In this document: piece after piece, positions 11,283-22,412 of the stretch
Layout of the letters: every line of letters begins with the position of its first letter
How positions within the stretch are numbered: the stretch's first letter is position 1
Source: Vanrija pseudolonga
Lineage: Eukaryota; Basidiomycota; Tremellomycetes; Trichosporonales; Trichosporonaceae
Direction of reading: 5' to 3'
DNA: 64,000 nucleotides
NCBI RefSeq assembly: GCF_020906515.1
Contig: NC_085850.1
Coordinates: 4,216,001 to 4,280,000 of the forward strand
The notes under the pieces: generated by a model
What the model was told of the DNA's origin: nothing
Seen by the model: the letters and a program-made list of their open reading frames with translations, nothing else
Database searches by the model: none
Made by a program: the position numbers and the translations under genes

Positions 11283-13310
11283 CTAAACCATGCGAATAGC
11301 ACTACCCTCGACCCACAACGGCCCGTTCCTCCCGCGCTCAGCATCAGAAATGGGATCGGAAAAGGGCCGCTTGACAGTGATGACCCCGCGCAGAGGCTCG
11401 CTCCTGACCGTGCTTGCGCGGATCTTGCTCCCCTCAACCCAGACGGGGCCGCTCCGTGCGCGCTCAGCATCGGATATGGGGTCGGTAGCGGGGCGATTAG
11501 ACACGACGACGCCGCGGTCTTCTGTATGTTTTTCTGCAAACTTGTCGTGGAGCGTGCTGCCGCGGGTGCTGCCCCCGTGGAAGGAGCTACCACTGCTCTC
11601 GACCCACACTGGGCCGTCGCGCTCCCTCTCGGCGTCGGAGACCTCGCGCGTCGTCGTAATGACCCCGCACTCGGGGTCCTTGTCGTCGCGGTCGTATTTG
11701 TACTTGCCCCCCGCGGCCAGCTCGCCATTCAGCGTCGAGCTAAAGCTCGGCGCCACGCTGTCAGTGTACACCGACATCGGGCGCCCGCTGAAGTCGAGGT
11801 CAAAGTTGTGCCGGTGCCGCGAGAAGTATTTCCCCACGATGCGCCAGAAGATGCGGTACAGGCCGTAGAAGCCGAGCCAGAGAGAGATGGTCGTGCTGAC
11901 CATGGAGATGATGAAGCCTGCGGCGGATTTCGGGCGGCGCACGGTACAGAGGTACTGCACGTCGATTGCTGCTGGCCCAGGATGGGTCAGGAGGCCCGGG
12001 TAGCGCTTCTCCTGCACCTCGATTATCTTGTTGAAGATCTGTGCGCCCTGCAGCGGCGACAGGGAGGCCGAGTACGCGTCGCTCGTGTTGATGGTCGCGA
12101 TGCGCGCCGCGTCGTTCGTGTAGATGTTGACCGCGTCATCTGGACACCCGAAATCGAGACGCGCGGCGGCCACGAGGCCTTGGAGTAAATTGTACAGCGG
12201 CGCCTCGAGCACGCCCTTCTCGCGCGCAGAGGGGATGCCCCGCCCGTAGCTGTAGTTGGAGTACACTCTGAAGTCGTAGATCTCCGTGTCGCTCGAGTGG
12301 AAATTGAGTTCTGGGGTTTTGGCGAAGCATACGCTGGGAAGTCAGCTCGCCTGCTGCCATGGCAGCGACCCACACGTCCGTCTTGTTCCAGCACGAGTCG
12401 GCGACCAGCATGCGCATGTACAGCACCGTCGGCCGGCTCTCCCCCGCTGGCAGGTCCGCGCCCAGCCGGTGCAGGCGCACCTGCAGGTCCTGCGCAAGCG
12501 CGTTGAGGTAGTCGTGGAAGAAGGTTGTGTGGGCTATCTGCGGCGTGCCGAGGAGTATGTCCTCGAGGAACATGGCGTCGAGGGGCCACATGTTGAAGCC
12601 CGAGCTGGGCGAGTTGGAGTCGGTATGGCTGCTCGTCATGATGCCCTGCCACCCAGGCATGTTGCACGTCACGCTGGTCGTGCTCTTGACTGTGCTGGTG
12701 CCGAGGTCGACCCAGAGGTCGACGGAGCCGACATCGCAGCGCTCGATCGTAGACCCCGTATAGCCGGTCTGTACCTCGCCGTCGTTGACCTGCACTGCGT
12801 CCCCGGCACTATGGTACGGCTGCAAAGGGTTAAAGTGCGTGCCGAGCCCGCCGGCACCGCGGTCGGCCGCTGCGCCAGTCGACAGGTCGCCCACGCCAGA
12901 GTACGTCCACTTGAACAGGCCGAGCGTGGTCGTGATGGTGTCGCCTGGCCGAATGGTGACAGGCTGGCACAGGTCCGAGTGCTTCTCCATCAAGGGCACA
13001 TAGTGCGAGTACCAGTGCTTGTTGTCCGTGAGGTTGTACCGCGTCGACACGATCATCTTGTCGCTGTACCCGCTTGTTGCGGCTGCGTGGGGGTCAGCGA
13101 GGCGGCGTTGGTGGAGAGGAGGAGGTACCAACCGGCCCAGACAGCAAACAACACCGTCACAGCCGTGAAGAGCAGCAACGACAGGATGTGGAACCACCGG
13201 CCGAAGGGGTACTGCGAAGCTGTCAGCTGGGTCGAGGGTCCAACACACACCGGCCGGGACACATTGTACGTGATGAGCGTGTCAATGTCGAGCCTCGGCA
13301 GGCTGACCAT
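11283..13310 (-). CDS. Two-pass membrane protein with repeated WVE motif in its tail
   Basis: Four exons read on the minus strand (13263-13310, 13133-13211, 12374-13082, 11283-12333) give 628 residues with consistent phases. The third intron (12334-12373, 40 nt) uses a GTGGGT donor. Residues about 22-42 form a membrane helix (FHILSLLLFTAVTVLFAV). A large, probably extracytosolic domain with several Cys and NxS/T sites follows, then a second helix (FIISMVSTTISLWLGFYGLY). The last 160 residues are polar and carry three copies of SDAERxRxGPxWVE[GS]S, at about 11593-11640, 11428-11473 and 11301-11348. I do not recognise a family. Both ends are predicted to face the cytosol, so the motif repeats could dock a cytosolic partner; that is inference. 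It converges with the alpha-glucosidase gene, 128 bp away. Confidence 0.82.
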
Positions 13311-14358
13311 GGCGGTGGTGGACGTCGATGAGAGAACAGGCGAAGCCGAAGCGAGGTGGGGGACGGGTCGATCTGGTGTCTATCTCATTTATCCCCATGG
13401 CGTGCACGTTCAGCACCGCTGTGCGGTGTTCGGTCGGTCGGTCGTTGGGCCCATGGACGCAATCTCGTACAAGCTTGCTTGGGCTTGGGGCTAAGGGTGC
13501 TCCGTGGCGTGTGAGCGTGGCTTACTGAGTGGGCTTGCTTGCAGGCTTGCTTGGCGAAGAAGGCTGCTGAAGCCGGCGCGCGGCGAGCTGCAGGTGCAGG
13601 TCGAAACGGGCAGAAGCTCACACCGGCGCAGCGGAGCCTACTCGCTCGCTCGTGCCGTGCGGCGATCTCTGGCATGCACACACCGCCTCCGAGTATGTCG
13701 CGACGAGCGGAACATGGTGTATGCAGGAGTGAGTGGTGGAAAGCAGAGTAGTTAGCTACGCCAACTCTTCCGGAATCACCGGTGAGCAGCAGAGCGCGCG
13801 GAACGAGAGTTGGCCGACACGGCGCAGTGCCACAGATCTCGTGTGCCAAGAGAATCATGGTGCACCCCGTGACGTTTTGTCCAGATCTCGCTGGCGTCGA
13901 TTTCCGGCCAGTCCGACACTGGGAAGTTGTGCGCTCGCTTATCATCCCCACCAGCCGCAACCGCGCTACGAGGCGCCGAGCGCGCAATCATGACGATATG
14001 TCTGCGCCGCTGATGGGCCTGGAACGTCGGGGAGGGAGTACTGGCCAATAATTGTGGGTAGCCGGCGCGAATTGACCACCTTTGGCATGGCGAACCCATT
14101 CCTGGCCGATCAGGTGCGGCGAGCGAGCCGTGCTAGCTACACCATCCGCAGCCAGGCGCTACAACCCAACTGGCCGTGCGGTGCGTGTCCATTCCGACGA
14201 TCATGACCCCCGCTTCATTAATGCTTCACAGGCGACGCTTTCATTCCAACTACGAATCTACTTGCTTCTCACTTCTAACGGGTTTGGGGTTTCTGCGTCT
14301 CGTCTACACGCTCGCGCTTCCTTCCTGCCGCCTGTGGTTAGAGCCCTAGAGCTAGCTA
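13311..14358. other. Intergenic region, no gene supported
   Basis: About 1 kb between the start of the membrane protein gene and the 3' end of the protease gene, both on the minus strand. Open frames on either strand are Arg/Ser/Cys-rich and look like random translation of GC-rich DNA. It should contain the promoter of the membrane protein gene; I see no clear TATA box. Confidence 0.5.
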
Positions 14359-15684
14359 CTAGTTCAGAAATTTGTTGGGCTCAAAGCTCTGCGTCTTCTC
14401 AATCTTGGGGACGAAGCCGATACGGCTGAGTCCGCGGTCCCAAACGGTGTACACGCTCTTGAGGAAGACGTCGCCGAGGATGGCGAGGCCGTCGGTGGCC
14501 TGCACGCCACCGGCCCAGAGGCTTGCCTCCGGGATCCACTGGTAGACCAGGTCCTCGGGCTGGATGGTCCAGTAGTTGCTGCCGACTGCGATCTCGAACG
14601 TGGGCAGGGCGGTCACCGAGCTGTTCGGGAAGTAGTAGCGGCCCTTGGTGTCCTTGACCACGTCGGGGATCTGCGCGTACAGCTCCTTGACGATCGAGGC
14701 GGGGAGGTAGGCCAGCGAGGTGCCCGTGTCGGCGATGGCCTTCTGGTTGGCGCCCGCAGTCACCACCTTGCCGTTGACCCTGCCGCTGGTGGAGGGGACC
14801 GTCCAGTAACCGACGGAACCGTCGACGGGAGTGTACTTGAGCTCCTGGCCCGAGGCGGCGACGAGTCCCTCGTCAATGTAGCCAAAGGTGTAGAACGACT
14901 TTGTGGGGTCACGCCAGCTGTAGAAGGCTGAGGTGAAGAGCTGCGACCCGGGCGGAAGCGTGCCGTCCGCGATAAGCGTGTCGACCGGCGTCTTCTCGGG
15001 GCCAGTGGATACGGTGCTGCCGGCCCCGCGCCCGTTGTAAAAGCCCAGGCCGATCAGGCCGTCGCTGTTGCCGGTGTCAAAGTTGTTCTGCTGTTGGGCA
15101 ATCGAAACGGCCTGCTTCTTGACGCTCAGGCCGCCGAGGTTGACCGTGTCGCGGCCGACGTTGCCCGAAGCACCCGAGCCGTCCTGGTATCCGATGCTGA
15201 ACTTGGCACCGGGGATGAGGCTCCAGGTCGAAGACTTGTGGTAGTCGAACACGTTGTGGTTTGCCGTCACGTCGGGCGGCAGGTCAGACGAGAAGACCCA
15301 GAAGTCGGACGAGCCCGTGTCGAGGTCGAGCGAGAGCTCCTGAGGAGGCGTGCCGATCTGCACCTTGGCGATGTACGACCTGTCCCAGGTAGCGTCGATG
15401 TCGAGGGGCAGGAAGCCGGGGGGGCCGCCGACGCGCTGGTCGCGCGGGTCGCCAACAGTGATGTTGTACCTGAGCTCGGCCTGCCTAATCGCCGCCTCGA
15501 AGTTGCGCTGGTGCTTGGGGTTGGGGATGACGGGCACCTTCTCGAGGTTGAGGTCGCGCTTGAGCTTGCGGCCCACGGCAAAGTCGTCGGCGGGGGCGGC
15601 GGAGGCGACGCCCGCAAGCGCGGCGAGGACGAGGAAGCCGACGGTGAGCTTGGTCTTGGTGGTGGTGTTGGTGGTGGTGGTCAT
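14359..15684 (-). CDS. Secreted pepsin-type aspartic protease (A1 family)
   Basis: A single intronless frame of 441 residues, unusual here where most genes are split. The start at 15684 gives a polar Thr-rich N end followed by a hydrophobic core (LTVGFLVLAALAGVASA), a signal peptide. A propeptide of about 60-70 residues follows, with a dibasic KLKRD site near residue 43. The two catalytic motifs are DLDTGSSDFW (Asp 122) and AIADTGTSLAYL (about residue 310); the flap tyrosine lies in FSIGYQDGSG. The C-terminal segment SVYTVWDRGLSRIGFVPK is the usual end of the fold. It would act outside the cell at acid pH on protein substrates. An in-frame ATG further upstream (15780) would put 32 basic residues before the signal peptide and is unlikely. 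Confidence 0.95.
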   Translation of the reverse strand: MTTTTNTTTKTKLTVGFLVLAALAGVASAAPADDFAVGRKLKRDLNLEKVPVIPNPKHQRNFEAAIRQAELRYNITVGDPRDQRVGGPPGFLPLDIDATWDRSYIAKVQIGTPPQELSLDLDTGSSDFWVFSSDLPPDVTANHNVFDYHKSSTWSLIPGAKFSIGYQDGSGASGNVGRDTVNLGGLSVKKQAVSIAQQQNNFDTGNSDGLIGLGFYNGRGAGSTVSTGPEKTPVDTLIADGTLPPGSQLFTSAFYSWRDPTKSFYTFGYIDEGLVAASGQELKYTPVDGSVGYWTVPSTSGRVNGKVVTAGANQKAIADTGTSLAYLPASIVKELYAQIPDVVKDTKGRYYFPNSSVTALPTFEIAVGSNYWTIQPEDLVYQWIPEASLWAGGVQATDGLAILGDVFLKSVYTVWDRGLSRIGFVPKIEKTQSFEPNKFLN

Positions 15685-15735
15685 GGTTGCTGTTGGCGTT
15701 GTTGGTGGGGACTTGAGCCGAGGTCGACGGCGCTT

Positions 15736-15741
15736 CTTATA
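15736..15741 (-). promoter_or_regulatory. TATA box of the aspartic protease gene
   Basis: TATAAG on the minus strand, 52 bases upstream of the chosen ATG at 15684. The spacing supports that start, because the alternative ATG at 15780 lies upstream of this box. Confidence 0.6.
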
Positions 15742-18013
15742 GGCGTTGGAGAGGCGACAAGGCCCCAACCCAGAGCACACCTCGCCTCGTCATCTCGCCC
15801 TGGCCGCCGCGATACCTCACGCGATGCGCGCTACGCTGAGGGCAGAAGAGTCGACGATGGCGATGATGGCGATATCATGGCTAGAAGGCCGAGCTAGTGG
15901 GGAGGAGCACATGGTGTCGTCGGTCTACTAAACCAAGTTGCGAAGGTGTCGGCGAGGTCGCCGGGTGTCAGTTGGCACTAGATGTGTTGGATGATGGTGT
16001 TGAGAGTGTGCGTCGAGTGTGGCGATGGCGAGAGATAGAGACGCTCGAGACAGCCAATGGTGCGATGCGAGCCAGTGTTAGCGATTAGCGAAGCACATGG
16101 TGCTCTCGTGTTAGTTTGCCGATGAGCTCGAGCTTAACGCCACACTGTGTCAGTTGGGCGCCGCATGGCACGGCCGCGTGAGCTAGCTAGCTATAGTGCA
16201 AGCTGGGAGGGCAGCACAATGAGTGGAACGACAGTAAAGACAAGTCAAGCGCGCTACTGGGGTTAGTTTGAGGGCCACATGGATGGTGTGAGACATTGCG
16301 GAGCACGCCAAGACAGGCTCCACCCGCGGGCGGCCCACCGGCTGGTCCCCTTGCGTTTCGCCGGCCCGGACTCGGACGCAGCCAGGACCTTCGCTCGCTC
16401 GTTCCCGCTCGTCTCACAAGCGCGCGCACGCAGGCAACTAACTCCACGTCGTCGTCGTCCCTTCACCCTTCTCTTCTAGCACATCATCTAGCACCCCATC
16501 CACCGTCTTTTAATAGCGCCGGCATGCTTGGCAGTGCATCAAGCTCGGCGCTATCAGCAGACGGGAGGGGAGTGTATCGCCAATGTTCTGTGAGCTGTGA
16601 GTATCTCTCCGAGCTGCCTTCCACCGACCGCCCATCACACCACCCTCACCACCCCCACCACACAAAGGATGTCTCACGTTGTTCTCTATTAGCTAGAGCC
16701 TCCGGGCGATGCTGCCAACCGGGTTTATTCTGACTCTCTCTCTGTCTGCCCTGCCTTCCCCAACTCCCCCAACCCCGAGCCACTTCGCTAACGATCGACC
16801 CAAGGACCACAGTGCTCCGGTCCACCCCACCCGCCATGACGTGGGCGGCGTTGTGCCGCTAGTCCCTGCGACTGCAATGTCCAGGGCTATCGCAATCAGC
16901 ACGCACTCGCGAGCTACGACGACGGCAAGGCAAGGTTTGGGTTCACGCCGGCAACCCTCGGATCGGGGACAACGGCGCATGGGTGTACGCGGGCGCGCTT
17001 GCGGACGTCGTGGGTCGGGCCGCGGACTGGTGCAGCGCCCGTGGATTGGCGACCACGGACGATGGCGTCGAGGTGAGTGCGAGTGAGTGTGAGTGTGGAA
17101 GGCGGCGCGGCCTCCACTGCGCGCGGGTCCTGTCCGCCTGTGTCCGTAACCTTGTCCTCGTCACACCTTATGCACCCATCCACGCAGTCACAGTCGCAGG
17201 CTCGGCCTTGCCCTCGCCGAGGGGGCGTCACCGCCGTCGACAGAACCGCCGCCGCACGAGCGGTGTAGGCGGAGCCATGGCATTGACGACGCAAGTGCAC
17301 CGCCCATCGTGAACGCCGATGGCTGGTGCAAGCTCGGTGGCCATGGCGCCGCCCAGGCGTGCGGGTCGACCTTGCGCACCGTTCACACAGTCTTCACTTG
17401 GGCCTTCTCGTCTGGGCAGGCGCCAGCTGTCTGTCAGCCATGGCGCAGACGGTTGTCGCCTCGACCCAGCGCCGGTGGCGGCGGCGGGGTTCGGACCTAC
17501 CCGTCGATCTCCGGCAACCTCCGATACTCAACTTGACGTTTGTTTGTTTACGAGCTGGGTCGTACTCACCTTTTGTCTCCTCACTTCTGCTTGGGCACGA
17601 CGACCACCATTGTAACGTACAGCAAGACAGCGACATGAGAGACAGTGAGCGCATGAAACGGTATTGAAACGCACTCGGGCACTGCCCCGTGCGCGCTCAT
17701 CCTCCTTGTCCACACATGCGCGTCATGTTTTGTGTTGAACGACGACAACGACGACGACGACAGCAGATTGATGCGCGGGCTTGTTTGTTGACGCGGTGGA
17801 TGGCCCTCGTTGCATCCCTCGTCTCGGCGCCAATCCAGTGGTCAATCCACACTCGGCGCGTCCCCGTCAGCACCCGTCGCGCGCGCGCGCCGTTGTTGTT
17901 GTTGTTGTCACTGATGTCGGCTTTGTGTTCTGACGACACGTTAAGTACCACAGCTCATACTGATGCTCTTCGTCTGTTAAGCACATCCACTCGAGTAACT
18001 TCACCAAGCACCA
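15742..18013. other. Long gene-poor stretch between the protease and the orphan array
   Basis: About 2.3 kb. The first part is the protease promoter. The middle (16709-17268) contains a coding-like but broken stretch described separately. The last 400 bases hold a (GTTGTT)n run near 17891-17908 and lead into the first array gene. I see no complete gene and no mobile-element termini. Confidence 0.5.
16709..17268 (+). pseudogene. Possible decayed gene of unknown family
   Basis: A frame opening at 16709 starts with a signal-peptide-like sequence (MLPTGFILTLSLSALPSP). Joining 16840 to 16885 across a 44-nt GTGGGC...CAG intron keeps the frame and gives a plausible protein segment with GYRNQHALASYDDGK. 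Directly after it the reading frame with good coding character (KVWVHAGNPRIGDNGAW, then VYAGALADVVGRAADW) is displaced, exactly where GCAAG occurs twice in a row (around 16927-16937), as a small tandem duplication would cause. A GTGAGT donor closes this segment near 17072. I do not recognise the family. The alternatives are an unrecognised splice pattern or chance open frames. Confidence 0.27.
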
Positions 18014-20610
18014 ATGGTACAACCAGGCCACCCAGCAACGCCCCACTCCAACCCCAATCCCAACCCCGCCGGAGCGACCCGTGCGTACTTGCCTATGGAA
18101 GCTGCGCTGACGCCTAGACAAGCGCCAGCTGTCGGCGTCTCACCCAACAGGTGCGCCGGTGCCCAAGCGTGCCCGCCCAGAGAGCCAACTCCCAACGACA
18201 CCCGACCCAGGCGCGACGTCCATGCTGCTGTCGCCGCATGCCGCGCCTTCCCCGGCGCTCTCGGCGCCTAGCCCCGCGCCGGTACGCGCACCGTCGCCGC
18301 TCCGCCAGGAGATCCTTCCTCCGCCCACTGCAGCGCCAGCTCGGCCCCGTCCGCCGCTGTACAACTTCATCGCGCTGCGCGAGGGCGTCGCGCTCGCCAT
18401 GAGCCCCGCGCCTGTCGGCTTGAACGGGCTAGAGGACATGCGGCCCCTCGACGAGGTCTTCGGGTCCGGGTACGCGCTCTACCTCCGCCTCTGTGGCGGC
18501 GGGGAGATCGGCGCCCGCGCCCTGCCCTACGTCTTCACGTTTACCGAGTTCAGCTACTTCATCTTCGAGCTCATGTTCGAGGCGCCCGAGCTGGACCCGA
18601 TCCGCGTCCCCAAGCCCGTGTTCGACCGCGCGTTCGCAAAGCACATCGACTCGATCCCCCTCCCGGCTGCGTTGAGAGCGGCGATGGTGGCGAACGGCGC
18701 CGCCGCGGTGCCGCCTGGTACGTTCACGCCTGTCGGCCTCCCCCCGACGGTCCCCATTGCTGGCCCCTCGCAGCAAGGCGGCACCCAGTCCCAGCAGGGC
18801 AGCACCTCAGCCCAGCGAACTAGCACACCCCAGCAAGGCGGCATTCCTCAGCAAGGCACCATTCCCGTCCAAGTCGGCACCCAGGCCGGCTTCATCCACA
18901 ATGGCCAGCTCTACACCTTCGACCAGAACGGCGTGGCGTTCGCCGTCCCCCAGGCGACACTCAACCAGCAGCACCCCATCCAGAGCCCCTTCAAGGGCAT
19001 TCCCTTCACCGACAACCCACTAGACATCCCCTTCTTACCCATGGCACACCTCCAGCTCCCAATGGGGCATCAGCCCACCCACCTCCAGGTCCCAACGGGC
19101 CACCAGCAGCAGCGCACAGCTGCGCAGCCAGTGAGCTACGACGACGCCCCCACCACTGCTGAGAGTGCCGAGCTGGAGGGCCGCGTTGACGGCCTGGGGC
19201 TGGAGCTCGGCGTGACTGGGGGATTGGGGCTGGCTACTGACGTGACAGGGCGCGAGGATGATCCCCACTTTGCCGAGGGCACCGGTGCGAGCGACATCGC
19301 CGAGGCCGCCGCTGCCAGCGACGAGCACGGCATCGCTCAGGCCGCCGTTACCAGTGACGAACACGGCATCGCTCAGGCCGCCGTCGCGGGGGCCGATACA
19401 CCTGTCGCCAAGCCCGCTGTTGCCCGGGGCGTGGCCGGGGCCAGCGCCAGGCCCGAGGAACCATCCGTGAGCAAGTTGGCCAGTCTCGGCATCGATGCGG
19501 CGTGGGACGAGTGCAACGAGGTCGAGCCCGCGGTTGAGGACGTGGAGATGGAGGAGTCGGGCCATGGTGAGTGCTCGTTTTGTGGGAGTGGCTGACCCTC
19601 CAGCGGGCGGGCATGAGACAGCTGGCACAGGTTGTCCGGACGACAAGGTCGGTGGCCACGAGGACATTGCCATGGACGACAGGACCAGCGAGCCGGTCGA
19701 GGAGGAGCTGGGCAAAAGCGGCGGGGGCGAGGACACGGCACCAGTTCCACCAGGCGTCGACCTTGAGGCTGTTGACTGTGGTGCGATCAACAGCCACGCC
19801 GGAGCTGAACCCAGCGTGGATGACCACCATGACGCAGCCCAAGCCGACACGGACGCCGAGGTCGAGCACACGACAGCCGACGAGCCCGTGGGTCTTGTTG
19901 ACTACGAGTCTACTGTTGGCACCGAGAACGATGACGCCACCGAGCATGTTCCCGGCGTCGAGGACGCGAGCCTGATCGATTCAGCCAAAGGGGGTCCCAG
20001 CAACGAGAGAAGCGACGTCCATTCGACGCGCCGCAACCCACCAGAGCCCATCGACACCGCCGCAGCCAACCAGAGCAGAGCCCACCTGAATGAGGCAGCC
20101 TACGCACCTGTGGACGAGGCCAGCCCCGATGTAGGCGCAGCACTGGCCATGCTCGAGCTGTCTACGCCGCGCAGCATCGCGAGGGACCGTCCGAGGCGGC
20201 ACGGGGCGTCCAGCCCGCTCAGCAGTGCGCCGAGCACGCCGAGACCCGCCGCCGAGTCGAGGTCGAGACAGAGCAAGTCGACGCGGCGCAAGAACGAGCC
20301 GACGGAGGCCAGAAGCCCGATGCACCTCCGCACGCGGTCGAAGGGCACGAGTGTCGTCTCGACCACGCGCCCTTCCACCCCGACGTCGGCGCGTCCTCCG
20401 GCGGCGGCCAAAGCTGCCGGCGGGAGCAGCGCGACGTCACCTGCCGCGGCGCCATCGCCTAGATCCACAAGAAGCCGCCGTAATGATGCCCCAAACGACA
20501 CCGACATCTCGAGCCCCGCCGCCTCGGAGCGTAAGCTGCGCTCTAGCGACCCCAAGACTGCGCCGGCGCCCAACTATCACCAGCTGCACCACCACGGCCG
20601 GTCGAAGTAG
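18014..20610 (+). CDS. Orphan array protein 1: long, disordered, GYxxY-EF module
   Basis: Exons 18014-18080, 18118-19566 and 19604-20610 give about 840 residues. Both introns are 37 nt and phase 1. After a Pro/Asn-rich leader and a basic patch (PVPKRARPE, nuclear-signal-like) comes the only ordered part, about residues 90-190. It contains GYALY (18468-18482), then after 21 residues EFSYFIFELMFEAPEL. The rest is low complexity: Gln/Gly/Thr-rich repeats near 18766-18880, HLQxPxGHQ repeats near 19047-19108, a repeated SDEHGIAQAAV unit, then acidic and finally Ser/Arg-rich tails. No known domain is recognised. It is the first of seven plus-strand orphan genes whose ordered blocks resemble each other. 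Nuclear location is an inference from basic patches. Confidence 0.75.
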
Positions 20611-20832
20611 AACCACCGCCAGCACCACCATGCGCCTTGCATTGTCCACATCTGTATGTATGCATCATATTGTACCTGCCCTATTGTTCGCCAAGAACAA
20701 TGGACGTCCGAAACCTTTGGGTTCTGACATCGTCGCACAAGCCCTCGTCTCCATTGTACTGAACATTCTAACGAGTTTCATCCTCACAATTCTCTTCAGC
20801 TCACTCTCACACACAGTTCAACAGCACCCAAG

Positions 20833-21498
20833 ATGAACAAGGGCAAGGGCAAGCAGCGCGTCGCCCGGCCTCGTCCCATCCCGAAGCGTGCGTCTAGGAC
20901 AACCTCGCGCCAACTGACGCCGCCAGCGCGCACCCTCGGCGCGCACATACGCGCCTACCCGCACCTGTACAACGCGCACCTGGTGCGCGGCATGCTCGTG
21001 TCGCTGCGCGAGCTCGTTGCCATAGACCGCGCGCGCACGCCCCCTGCGCCGCTGCCTCCGCCCTCAGCGTCGCTCGCGCTCGAGATTGCCGTCACGCGCG
21101 CCGTGCATCTCGGGTATCAGGCGTACCTCTCCTCCTCGGCGGCAGAGGCGCACGCCCCGCCGCCGAGCGCACGGCTCAGCGCGGCGGAGTTTGCCGAGGT
21201 GCTCGAGTTGACGGTGCGGCTGGCGTATGAGCGGTTCGAGGAGGCCGCGCCGCCGGGGCGTGGGACGGGGGAAGGCGCCGTCGTAGAGCGTGTGGAGAAG
21301 ACGAGGCCTGCACCCACGCAACCGCCGACACTCGACGTCGAGATTCCGCAGGGTGCGGCGCTCCTCGACGACGATGGCCGCGCGCTCCGCTACCTCGCTG
21401 ACGGGAGCTGTGCGCCGACGACCTCGACGACGACGGTGTTGGCGGACAACGACGACACCGGTGCGCCCTTTTGTTCGTGTTTTCACGACCGGGGCTAG
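20833..21498 (+). CDS. Orphan array protein 2: GYxxY-EF module
   Basis: The start at 20833 gives a strongly basic leader (MNKGKGKQRVARPRPIPK). A 39-nt stretch, 20888-20926, has a GTGCGT donor, CTGAC and CAG acceptor; removing it keeps the frame and leaves a phase-1 intron as in its neighbours (208 residues). Retaining it also stays open (221 residues). The ordered region runs from HLYNAHLVRGMLVSLREL to GYQAY (21112-21126), then 20 residues to EFAEVLELTVRLAYERFEE. The 3' end is less certain: a GTGCGC donor-like site at about 21460 could redirect the last codons. It resembles proteins 1, 3, 4 and 6 of the array in the GYxxY-EF arrangement and matches no family I know. Confidence 0.68.
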   Translation: MNKGKGKQRVARPRPIPKRASRTTSRQLTPPARTLGAHIRAYPHLYNAHLVRGMLVSLRELVAIDRARTPPAPLPPPSASLALEIAVTRAVHLGYQAYLSSSAAEAHAPPPSARLSAAEFAEVLELTVRLAYERFEEAAPPGRGTGEGAVVERVEKTRPAPTQPPTLDVEIPQGAALLDDDGRALRYLADGSCAPTTSTTTVLADNDDTGAPFCSCFHDRG

Positions 21499-21896
21499 GT
21501 GGAGGCCTGGTATGACGTCGTCGTTGTGCTTGCAGGTATGCATTGTTCGCACAGCCAACCGACAGCGCCCCTTAGGTGTCGGGCTAGTGGCGCACTGTGT
21601 GCGAGGGCGAGGTGCCACTCTGCCGTCACGTAGTGCGGGAGAGGTTGATTCACTTCTCTGGTGCAGGTGCATTGCCATGGCTGCATGACTCGGTATCGTT
21701 TGTGAGTGTGTCAGTATATGACGGCTGCATGTCATTCTCCTCATCACTAAGTGCAGCTACATATCTGTTGGTGGTTGAGAATGCGAAAATTGCACCCAGA
21801 ACATTGTTGACACAATCACCACACCTCACTTTTCCCGTCTTCCCTCATCACCCACCCACTCAACCTCCCAACCAACTCACACCTCCAACCCACACA
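21499..21896. other. Intergenic region between array genes 2 and 3
   Basis: About 400 bases with no gene seen. TATATGA near 21714 and a C/A-rich leader (21818-21896) just before the next ATG look like the promoter and 5' untranslated part of array gene 3. Confidence 0.45.
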
Positions 21897-22412
21897 ATGG
21901 CCCTCACCACCCTCTCCACCTTCGTGCAGCACTACACGACCACCGACCAGCGCCCGCTCCCGTCCGAGCTGCCGCAAAGCGTCTCGCTGTACGACCCCGC
22001 GGCCGCGCTGGCATGGGCGCAGAACCCGCGCCGCCCGCTGCACTCCGGCCTGCTCAAGCAGCGCGTGGTCGACATCCACATCCGTCTCGAGCCGGTGCTC
22101 ATCGAGCGTCTCCCCGCCGAGAGCCGCACCGACGAGCTGCGCGATGCCCTGTGGGCCGCGCACGCCGAGTTTGTCAAGTTCTGGCTCGGCACCGACACGG
22201 CCGCGCGCGACTCGTCCGAGCCCCACTACTGGCGCTGCTTCAACTTTGCCGTCCTGGCCGGATACCACCACTACCGCCACCACTTTGTCGTGCGCGCCTT
22301 TGCGCCCAGCGGGAGTGACGCGGGGATCCGCGAGCCCCTCGCGCGCGACGAGTTTGTGGACGTGTACCAGCGTGTCCTGGCCCGCGGCGTGTTCATGTAC
22401 GACATGGAGTAG
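21897..22412 (+). CDS. Orphan array protein 3: compact helical GYxxY-EF protein
   Basis: An uninterrupted 171-residue frame with strong coding character; the ATG at 21897 follows a clean C/A-rich leader. It lacks the basic leader and first intron of its neighbours. It is the smallest and most fully ordered member, mostly predicted helix: LKQRVVDIHIRLEPVLIERL, then HYWRCFNFAVLAGYHHYRHH with the motif at 22260-22274, and after 25 residues EFVDVYQRVLARGVFMYD at the C terminus. It may be close to the minimal version of the shared module. No catalytic motif, signal peptide or membrane helix is seen. Function unknown. Confidence 0.78.
   Translation: MALTTLSTFVQHYTTTDQRPLPSELPQSVSLYDPAAALAWAQNPRRPLHSGLLKQRVVDIHIRLEPVLIERLPAESRTDELRDALWAAHAEFVKFWLGTDTAARDSSEPHYWRCFNFAVLAGYHHYRHHFVVRAFAPSGSDAGIREPLARDEFVDVYQRVLARGVFMYDME

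Noticed and set aside
13385-13987. A 200-codon minus-strand open frame
   Set aside because: Composition is Arg/Ser/Cys/His-rich, codon third positions are not biased, and no splice or promoter signals support it.
20888-20926. Reading array gene 2 without an intron
   Set aside because: The frame stays open, but a canonical donor, branch site and acceptor at the same phase-1 place as in neighbours make splicing more likely; both forms are mentioned in the entry.
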